From contig JAHWKQ010000021.1 in NCBI GenBank assembly GCA_019347785.1, positions 1 through 16,723 on the forward strand: a stretch of DNA of 16,723 nt. The letters are read 5' to 3'. The DNA is from Actinomycetota bacterium (GTDB taxonomy: Bacteria; Actinomycetota; Nitriliruptoria; Euzebyales; Egibacteraceae). Position numbers and translations under genes: made by a program. Numbering within the stretch: position 1 is the first letter of the stretch; the number at the start of each line of letters is the position of its first letter. This document shows positions 1 through 8,186 of the stretch, in pieces. The notes below the pieces were generated by a model, which was not told where the DNA came from, did not search any database, and worked only from the letters and a program-made list of their open reading frames with translations.

Positions 1-1
1 C

Positions 2-1795
2 CGGGTCGAGTACTTCGTCAGCTACTACGACTACTACCAGCCCGAGGCCTACATCCCCTCGACGGACACGTTCATCGAGAAGGACTCCTCGATCAACGAC
101 GAGGTGGAGCGCCTGCGCCACCGCGCCACCATGGCGCTGCTCTCCCGTCGCGACGTGCTCATCGTCGCCAGCGTCTCGTGCATCTTCGGCCTGGGGTCAC
201 CCGAGGAGTACGCCAAGCACGTGCTGCGGCTGACGGTGGGCCAGGACGCCGAGCTCGACGCCGTGCTTCGCAAGCTCGTGGACCTTCAGTACGAGCGCAA
301 CGACCTGAACTTCGTGCGCGGCAGGTTCCGGGTCCGCGGCGACACCCTCGAGGTGCACCCGGCCGACTCGGAGCTGGCCTTCCGCATCGAGTTCTTCGGG
401 GACACCGTCGACCGCGTCACGCGGCTGGACCCATTGACCGGCGAGCTGGTCGCCACCATCGACGAGGCCTGGATCTTCCCCAACTCGCACTACGTCGCCA
501 GCCCGGAGCGCATGGAGCGGGCGGTCGCCACGATCGAGGCCGAGCTCGCCGAGCGCCTCGCGCAGCTGGAGTCCCGGCAGCGGCTGCTCGAGGCGCAGCG
601 GCTGCGCATGCGGACCGCCTACGACCTGGAGATGATGCGCGAGATCGGCTTCTGCTCCGGGATCGAGAACTACTCGCGCCACATCGACGGCCGCGAGGCG
701 GGCGAGGCGCCGCACACGCTGTTGGACTACTTCCCCGGCGACTTCCTGCTCATCGTCGACGAATCGCACGTGACGGTGCCCCAGATCGGCGGCATGTACG
801 AGGGCGACATGTCGCGCAAGCGCGTGCTCGTCGAGCACGGCTTCCGGCTCCCGAGCGCCTGCGACAACCGCCCCCTCACCTTCGAGGAGTTCCGCGCCCG
901 GGTGCCCCAGACGCTGCATGTGTCGGCCACCCCGGGGCCGTTCGAGCGGCGCATGGCCCGTACCGTCGTCGAGCAGGTCATACGCCCCACGGGCCTGATG
1001 GACCCCGAGGTCATGGTGCGCCCGACGAAGGGCAAGATCGACGACCTCATCGCCGAGATCGAAGAGCGCGCCGGGCGTGACGAGCGCATCCTGGTCACGA
1101 CGCTGACGAAGAAGATGGCCGAGGACCTCACCGACTACCTGCTGGAGTCGGGCGCGCGGGTGCGCTACCTGCACTCGGAGATCGACACGGTCCAGCGCAT
1201 CGAGATCCTGCGTGAGCTGCGGCTCGGCGAGTTCGACGCGGTGGTGGGCATCAACCTGCTGCGCGAGGGCCTGGACCTGCCCGAGGTCTCGCTCGTGGCC
1301 ATCCTCGACGCGGACAAGGAGGGCTTCCTGCGCTCGGAGACCTCGCTGATCCAGACGATCGGGCGGGCCGCGCGCAACGTCGCCGGCCAGGTGATCATGT
1401 ATGCGGACCACGTCACCGAGTCGATGCAGCGCGCGATCGACGAGACGAACCGCCGGCGCAAGCTGCAGCAGGACTTCAACACCGCCCACGGCATCGACCC
1501 GCAGTCGATCCGCAAGAAGGTCGGCGACATCATCCAGATGGCCCGGGCCGCCGAGGCCGGCGTGCCCTACGCGGCGGCCGTGCCCGAGCTGCGGCGATCG
1601 CGCCGCCGCGCGGGCGAGGCGGTGACGGACACCGGCGACCTGCCCGACGCCGAGCTGGCCACGCTCATCCAGACCCTGACCGACGAGATGCACGAGGCGT
1701 CCGCCGACCTGCGCTTCGAGTACGCCGCGCGCCTGCGCGACGAGATCGCCGACCTGCGCCGGGAGCTGCGCGGCATGCGGGAGGCCACCCGCTAG
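2..1795 (+). CDS. uvrB: UvrABC excinuclease subunit B (5' end missing)
   Basis: UvrB is the damage-verifying helicase-like subunit of nucleotide excision repair: UvrA loads it on damaged DNA and it then recruits UvrC. The reading frame is open from base 2 and 597 residues are visible. The first visible residues contain the FVSYYDYYQPEAY beta-hairpin, which inserts between the strands, so roughly 85-90 N-terminal residues, including the Walker A motif, lie outside the window. Visible motifs in order are the beta-hairpin, VASVSCIFGLG, the Walker B/DExx motif VDESHVTVPQIGGMY, LHVSATPG, LREGLDLPEVSLVAILDADKE, and helicase motif VI QTIGRAARN. The UvrB interaction domain follows (MYADHVTESM, ETNRRRKLQQ), then a C-terminal UVR domain (LRFEYAARLRDEIADLRREL) that pairs with the matching UVR motif in UvrC. 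It ends with TAG. An ATG at base 104 is internal, not a start. Identification is certain. Confidence 0.98.
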   Translation, partial: RVEYFVSYYDYYQPEAYIPSTDTFIEKDSSINDEVERLRHRATMALLSRRDVLIVASVSCIFGLGSPEEYAKHVLRLTVGQDAELDAVLRKLVDLQYERNDLNFVRGRFRVRGDTLEVHPADSELAFRIEFFGDTVDRVTRLDPLTGELVATIDEAWIFPNSHYVASPERMERAVATIEAELAERLAQLESRQRLLEAQRLRMRTAYDLEMMREIGFCSGIENYSRHIDGREAGEAPHTLLDYFPGDFLLIVDESHVTVPQIGGMYEGDMSRKRVLVEHGFRLPSACDNRPLTFEEFRARVPQTLHVSATPGPFERRMARTVVEQVIRPTGLMDPEVMVRPTKGKIDDLIAEIEERAGRDERILVTTLTKKMAEDLTDYLLESGARVRYLHSEIDTVQRIEILRELRLGEFDAVVGINLLREGLDLPEVSLVAILDADKEGFLRSETSLIQTIGRAARNVAGQVIMYADHVTESMQRAIDETNRRRKLQQDFNTAHGIDPQSIRKKVGDIIQMARAAEAGVPYAAAVPELRRSRRRAGEAVTDTGDLPDAELATLIQTLTDEMHEASADLRFEYAARLRDEIADLRRELRGMREATR

Positions 1796-1879
1796 CGGCG
1801 GATCAGCCCGGTCGCGCCAGAAGATGGCCCTGGGCGTAGTCGCAGCCCACTGCCCGTGACATGTCCTGCCGCCCGCCGT

Positions 1880-1903
1880 GGCGCCGGCGGTCTCGCCGGT
1901 GTC
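1880..1903 (+). terminator. GC hairpin after uvrB, just upstream of the FtsK-like gene
   Basis: The arms GGCGCCGGCG (1880-1889) and CGCCGGTGTC (1894-1903) can form a 10-bp stem, two pairs being G-U, closed by the tetraloop GTCT. It lies 84 bases after the uvrB stop and ends 12 bases before the ATG of the next gene. There is no T-run, which is usual for high-GC actinobacterial hairpins. It may end the uvrB transcript or act as a regulatory stem for the next gene. Its position argues that the next gene starts at 1916 rather than at the upstream ATG at 1856. The rest of the 1796-1915 spacer shows nothing clear. Confidence 0.4.
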
Positions 1904-1915
1904 TACTGGGAACCC

Positions 1916-3373
1916 ATGGCAAGGGTGCGTGGGTGGCTCGACGAGCTGCGCGGGCGCGTCGTCTCGTGGCGCCGGCGCGCCCTGGCCGTCCTCGCCGGCT
2001 CGGCCGCCCTGCTGGTCGCTGTCCGGGCCGTCCCCACCCTGTGGTCGGTGCTGGTGCTGTTCGCGATCGTCGTCGTGCTGTGGGCCGCGTTCCTCGCGTT
2101 CAGCCGTGGGGACGTGGGCGGGTCCGAGCACCGCTACGACGCGGAGCTGCAGCGCCTGAGCCAGGCGGTCGCGCCGATCACCGGGGTGCCGGCGGTCACC
2201 CCGGTCGAGGTGCTCGACGGCCACGGCGGCGTGCGCCTTGACCGGCGCCTGCTGCGACCGGGTGAGTGGCTGCGCATCGGCCGGGACGAGCATGGCCACG
2301 CGATCAGCGTGGACATCCACTACCCGCCGAGCTTCCGCGACGGCGAGCCGCGCCCGCGCGACGAGTTGCTCACGGCCATCGAGGCCAAGCTCGGTGGGCA
2401 CTGGCGGGGGGAGTGGGACACCATCGTCGACCGGGTCCGCTTCCACCGCGTGCCCCGCCTGCCCCCCCGCGCCACCTACACCGGATGGGACCTGGGTTCC
2501 GACCGGCTGCCGTTGGGGCTGACCGACCCCCAGGCCCCCGGCGTGCACGACGGCGAGGGCCGGCGCCTGGCCGTGTGGGACGTCCGGCAGGCCGCCCACC
2601 TGCTGGTGACCGGACGGACCGGCTCGGGCAAGACGACGCTGGTGCGTGTGGTGGTCGCGGGGGCGCTGCGGGCCGGCTGGCGTGTCGCCGTGGTCGACGC
2701 CAAGGGCGGTGGCGACTTCGGCTACCTGGCGGGGCGGCCCGGCGTCGACGTCGCCGACGACACCGCGGGGGCCAGGACGGCGCTGGTGGCGTGGGCGCGG
2801 CGCGAGATGGACGAGCGCTACCGCCGGCTGCGGGTCGCGCGGCGGCGCGGGCAGGCCGTGGCGGACGAGGACCGCCGGCCGGTGCTCCTCGTCGTCGACG
2901 AGGCCACGAGCCTGCTCGACGAGGCGCGCCGGGACGCCTCCGGGCCGTCCCTGCCGGGCAACCTGCGGTCGATCGCGCGCAAGGGCCGCCAGGTGGGCGT
3001 GCACCTGCTGCTCGCCGACCAGCGCCCCGACGCCCTCGAGGGCCTTCCCGCCGACGTCAGGCGCAACCTCGAGGCGCGTCTGGCGGTCGGGCCGCACGAC
3101 CAGGCGGCGTCGCACGCGCTGTTCCACGACGAGGCGCTGGGCCCGTCCATCGCCGGCGTCAAGGGCCGCGCCCTGCTCAAGACGGGCCCGACCGTCCAGC
3201 GGGTGCAGGGCTTCTGGCTGGCCGACCCAGACGACCTCGACGGCGCCTCCGACGCCGACCGCCGGGCCGCCGAGCGCTGGCTGCCGCCCCGCGAGCGTCG
3301 CCCCGCCGACGCCGGCGACGGCGAGCCGGACGACACGATCGACCTGGGCGCGCGGACCGACACGACGGCCTAG
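1916..3373 (+). CDS. Membrane-anchored FtsK/SpoIIIE-type DNA-translocase ATPase
   Basis: This is a 485-residue P-loop ATPase of the FtsK/SpoIIIE/TraB group, whose members pump double-stranded DNA through a membrane-linked hexamer. Two hydrophobic segments at about residues 21-40 and 42-62 anchor the N-terminus in the membrane. A soluble region follows, then Walker A GRTGSGKT (about 233-240), a VVDAKGGGDFGYL element, Walker B VLLVVDE (about 323-329), and the downstream motif LLLADQRPDALEG. The last 40 residues are charged and probably disordered. There is no winged-helix gamma domain, so the KOPS/SRS-reading part of true FtsK/SpoIIIE is missing and the 485-residue length is well below chromosomal FtsK. 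This one-motor layout resembles the transfer proteins of actinomycete conjugative elements, but no other element genes are near. I chose ATG 1916 over ATG 1856 because the earlier one would translate through a strong hairpin. The specific substrate is unknown. Confidence 0.82.
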   Translation: MARVRGWLDELRGRVVSWRRRALAVLAGSAALLVAVRAVPTLWSVLVLFAIVVVLWAAFLAFSRGDVGGSEHRYDAELQRLSQAVAPITGVPAVTPVEVLDGHGGVRLDRRLLRPGEWLRIGRDEHGHAISVDIHYPPSFRDGEPRPRDELLTAIEAKLGGHWRGEWDTIVDRVRFHRVPRLPPRATYTGWDLGSDRLPLGLTDPQAPGVHDGEGRRLAVWDVRQAAHLLVTGRTGSGKTTLVRVVVAGALRAGWRVAVVDAKGGGDFGYLAGRPGVDVADDTAGARTALVAWARREMDERYRRLRVARRRGQAVADEDRRPVLLVVDEATSLLDEARRDASGPSLPGNLRSIARKGRQVGVHLLLADQRPDALEGLPADVRRNLEARLAVGPHDQAASHALFHDEALGPSIAGVKGRALLKTGPTVQRVQGFWLADPDDLDGASDADRRAAERWLPPRERRPADAGDGEPDDTIDLGARTDTTA

Positions 3374-3389
3374 CGGGCCGGGGCCGCTA
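3371..3389. terminator. Inverted repeat joining the two convergent stop codons
   Basis: TAGCGG (3371-3376) and CCGCTA (3384-3389) are exact inverted repeats separated by seven bases. The left arm begins with the TAG stop of the FtsK-like gene and the right arm ends with the stop of the minus-strand hydrolase gene (TAG on that strand). The stem is short and lacks a T-run, but the symmetric position in a 13-bp convergent gap suits a two-way terminator. Confidence 0.35.
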
Positions 3390-4049
3390 CCAGCCGCGGG
3401 CCTCCCATTCGTCCAGGTGGGGTCGCTCGCGCCCGAGGGTCGTGTCGTCGCCGTGCCCCGGGTAGACCCAGGTCCGGTCGGGCAGGGTGAACAGCCGCTC
3501 GCGCAGCGAGCGCATGATCGTCCGGAACGCCTCCGGGTCGCCGAACGTGTTGCCCGGGCCGCCCGGGAACAGGGTGTCCCCGGTGAACAGGTGGCTGTCG
3601 CCCAACAGCGCGCAGACGCTGCCGGCGGTGTGACCCGGCGTGTGGACGAGGCGCACCTCCGCCCCGCCGAAGGCCACGCGGGCGCCGTCGGCCGCGTCAT
3701 GGTCGGCGACCCGCGGTACCAGGTCCCGGTCAGCGGGATGCAGCCACGTCGGGACCCCGGTCGCGTCGGCGACGGTATCCAGCGCCTGCCAGTGGTCACG
3801 GTGGCCGTGGGTCGTGAGGACGCCGACGAGCTCCACCCCGCGCAGCTGGTCCAGCAGGCGCGCCGGCTCGGCGGCCGCGTCGACGAGCAGGGCCTGTCCC
3901 TCGACCGGGTCCACCAGCAGGTAGGCGTTGTTGTCCATGGGACCCACCGACAGCTTGCGCACCTCGACGGCCCGGCCCGAGGGAAGCGTGACGGTGCGGC
4001 TGAGCGCGGGGCCGCCGGGCTCGGCGTGGCCCCCGTAGTCGTCGTCCAT
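3387..4049 (-). CDS. Metallo-beta-lactamase-fold hydrolase (glyoxalase II-like)
   Basis: A 220-residue protein of the MBL-fold hydrolase superfamily, close to hydroxyacylglutathione hydrolase (glyoxalase II) in motif layout. The zinc-binding motif THGHRDH lies at about residues 80-86; further metal ligands are the last His of HTPGH (H140), Asp of TGDTLF (D158) and His of YPGHGDD (H199). Two metal ions and hydrolysis of a thioester or similar ester are therefore expected; the true substrate is not visible, and mycothiol-using actinobacteria rarely have a glutathione substrate. An upstream ATG at 4106 is in frame, but a -10 box lies exactly in front of the ATG at 4049 at the same distance as for divergent uvrA, so I start here with a leaderless message. 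From memory, an MBL gene divergent from uvrA is also seen in mycobacteria, so the arrangement is probably conserved. It converges on the FtsK-like gene with a 13-bp gap. Confidence 0.88.
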   Translation of the reverse strand: MDDDYGGHAEPGGPALSRTVTLPSGRAVEVRKLSVGPMDNNAYLLVDPVEGQALLVDAAAEPARLLDQLRGVELVGVLTTHGHRDHWQALDTVADATGVPTWLHPADRDLVPRVADHDAADGARVAFGGAEVRLVHTPGHTAGSVCALLGDSHLFTGDTLFPGGPGNTFGDPEAFRTIMRSLRERLFTLPDRTWVYPGHGDDTTLGRERPHLDEWEARGW

Positions 4050-4057
4050 GCCTGTCG

Positions 4058-4063
4058 ACTCTA
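4058..4063 (-). promoter_or_regulatory. -10 box of the MBL hydrolase gene (leaderless)
   Basis: On the minus strand the hexamer TAGAGT is followed by 8 bases (CGACAGGC) and then the ATG at 4049. A transcript would start at or within a base or two of the A of the start codon, so the message is probably leaderless. No clear -35 box is visible. The same arrangement on the other strand serves uvrA. Confidence 0.65.
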
Positions 4064-4113
4064 CGCCCGTGCGGGGCGGCGCCGGCGCTGCCGGGCCCGG
4101 CGACACCCCCCGG

Positions 4114-4119
4114 TAGAAT
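4114..4119 (+). promoter_or_regulatory. -10 box of uvrA (leaderless)
   Basis: TAGAAT, a good match to the actinobacterial -10 consensus, is followed by 8 bases (CACCCGGG) and then the uvrA ATG at 4128. The predicted transcript start coincides with the start codon, and no separate Shine-Dalgarno spacing is possible. No convincing -35 hexamer, LexA box or other operator can be seen upstream. Confidence 0.7.
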
Positions 4120-4127
4120 CACCCGGG

Positions 4128-7013
<2,886 letters not shown>

Positions 7014-7029
7014 CCGCCCCCGCACCTGC

Positions 7030-7075
7030 TCGACTGAAGGCTATCGTCGATATGCCGACGTTGGTGTTCAGTCGA
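7030..7075. terminator. Nested inverted repeats between uvrA and the sulfotransferase-like gene
   Basis: TCGACTGAA (7030-7038) and TTCAGTCGA (7067-7075) are exact 9-bp inverted repeats. Between them CGTCG (7045-7049) and CGACG (7056-7060) form a smaller inner stem. The right outer arm contains the stop codon of the minus-strand gene (7068-7070), and the left arm begins 16 bases after the uvrA stop. This fits a two-way terminator for convergent genes, although it lacks a T-run. Confidence 0.45.
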
Positions 7076-7775
7076 CGGGGAGGCGGCGGCTGCGCAGACG
7101 CTCGTAAAACGGCCGCATGCGGTCGCGCACCGGCTCCAGCTCGGGCGGCAGCGTGCGCTCCCGCGGCCGCGAGAACCCGCTCGTCTCCTGCGCCCGCTCG
7201 TGCCAGCCGCCCCAGGCGCTCCACTCCCCGACGGTGCCGGGGCGCCAGCTGAGCGCGGAGGCGTCGAAGGGGATGCCGAGGCGCGCGCAGTACGCGGCGA
7301 GGGTCCCCGCCGGGTCGGCCACGAGTTCCGCCGCGTCGACGACCGGGGGGTCCTCGCCCCGTTGCACGCACGCGTCGTACATGCACGCGAGCGGCTCGTA
7401 GCCGGCCTCCTCCTCGGTGAAGTCGGGCCACTTCTCGTGCAGCGACGGCAGCGCCTCGTCGGGACTGCGGACGATGAAGCTGTTGGTGAAGCGCCCGGCG
7501 AGCTCCGCGCCGATCAGGGGACGGACGTGGGTGGCCATGTCCTTCACGAACACCCGGCGCTCACGCGGGCGGGTCACCTCGGCCAGGACGGCGTCGTAGC
7601 GCGACCCCGGGTCGGCCTCGGCCCCGGCGAACCGGTCGCTGCAGCGCTCGTCGCTGTAGTAGTAGGACGCCGCGAACGGCTCGTGGAGGACCTCGAAGTC
7701 GTCGCGCTCGACGAAGACCCGCTCGAACGCCGTCGACACCGACCTCGGCACCGCCCACAGCACGACGGGCTTCAT
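7068..7775 (-). CDS. Sulfotransferase-family protein
   Basis: A 235-residue P-loop protein that I place in the PAPS-dependent sulfotransferase superfamily. The N-terminus LWAVPRSVSTAFER (about residues 6-19) matches the 5'-phosphosulfate binding loop, and FIVRSPDEAL (about 100-109) matches the 3'-phosphate binding motif with Arg103 and Ser104. HEPFAASYYYS (31-41) is typical of a small bacterial subgroup, which I recall also occurring fused to branched-chain aminotransferases. It lacks a signal peptide or membrane helix, so it should be cytoplasmic. The acceptor cannot be read from the sequence. On the minus strand GGGAGG precedes the ATG with short spacing, supporting this start. It is followed upstream (in its own direction) by the DUF6458 gene with a 94-bp gap; that spacer holds nothing I recognise. 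Function beyond the family is unknown. Confidence 0.75.
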   Translation of the reverse strand: MKPVVLWAVPRSVSTAFERVFVERDDFEVLHEPFAASYYYSDERCSDRFAGAEADPGSRYDAVLAEVTRPRERRVFVKDMATHVRPLIGAELAGRFTNSFIVRSPDEALPSLHEKWPDFTEEEAGYEPLACMYDACVQRGEDPPVVDAAELVADPAGTLAAYCARLGIPFDASALSWRPGTVGEWSAWGGWHERAQETSGFSRPRERTLPPELEPVRDRMRPFYERLRSRRLPVD

Positions 7776-7869
7776 CGGACCTCCCGCGTCGTCCGCCCGC
7801 TCGACGCAACGCCGTACCGCAGACGCGCCGGGCCGAAACCACCCCGGCGGCGGGCCACCCCCGACCGGG

Positions 7870-8112
7870 CTACAGGGCGCCCGGGTCGCGCCGGTCGCGC
7901 TCGCGGATCACCTCACGCTCGGCGGGCGGGGTCTCGCGCACGACGACGTCGCGGCGGCGGAACAGCGTGAAGGTCATCACCAGGCCGATCAGCCCGGCCA
8001 GCATGAGCACGAGGCCGACGACCTGAATGTCGATCCCGGCCAGCTCGTACTCGACGGCGAACGCGAAGATCGCCCCGAGCGCGATGAGGAAGATGCTCGC
8101 GCCGATGCCCAT
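7870..8112 (-). CDS. DUF6458 family small membrane protein
   Basis: An 80-residue protein that begins MGIGASIFLIALGAIFAFAV and matches the actinobacterial DUF6458 family by its MGIG start and two helices. Membrane segments lie at about residues 4-22 and 29-50. The tail after FRRRD is highly charged (RETPPAEREVIRERDRRD) and should be cytoplasmic, since the RRR stretch follows the second helix. No function is known for the family. A purine-rich GGAGAGGAG ribosome binding site stands in front of the ATG on the minus strand, so the start is sound. The gene is divergent from uvrC, and the space between them carries a long GC palindrome. It could be co-transcribed with the sulfotransferase-like gene that follows after 94 bp, but no shared role is evident. 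Confidence 0.83.
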   Translation of the reverse strand: MGIGASIFLIALGAIFAFAVEYELAGIDIQVVGLVLMLAGLIGLVMTFTLFRRRDVVVRETPPAEREVIRERDRRDPGAL

Positions 8113-8130
8113 CGTGGCTCTCCTCTCCGT

Positions 8131-8158
8131 GGCGCCGCCCGGCCGGCCGGGCGGTGTC
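8131..8158. promoter_or_regulatory. Near-perfect GC palindrome between DUF6458 gene and uvrC
   Basis: Arms CCGCCCGGCC (8135-8144) and GGCCGGGCGG (8145-8154) form a perfect 20-bp palindrome. It extends to 8131-8158 with G-U type mismatches. The position in a divergent spacer of about 74 bp suits an operator for a dimeric regulator or a supercoiling-sensitive cruciform. It contains the alternative uvrC GTG at 8154, which makes that start less likely. Confidence 0.4.
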
Positions 8159-8186
8159 GGGCCCCCTCGCCTGCGAGACTGGCGGG

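Noticed and set aside
197..3799. Very long open frame on the minus strand (1200 codons)
   Set aside because: It lies antisense to uvrB and the FtsK-like gene, has low-complexity Arg/Gly/Ala/Asp-rich composition and no recognisable motif. High G+C removes stop codons from shadow frames.
2646..4127. Open frame continuing upstream of uvrA, as if a longer fusion protein
   Set aside because: The upstream part overlaps the FtsK-like and MBL genes, has shadow-like composition, and the uvrA promoter and known N-terminus fix the start at 4128.
7014..7067. Possible small RNA or attachment site in the uvrA/sulfotransferase spacer
   Set aside because: The inverted repeats are better explained as a convergent terminator; no promoter, integrase or direct repeat is present.
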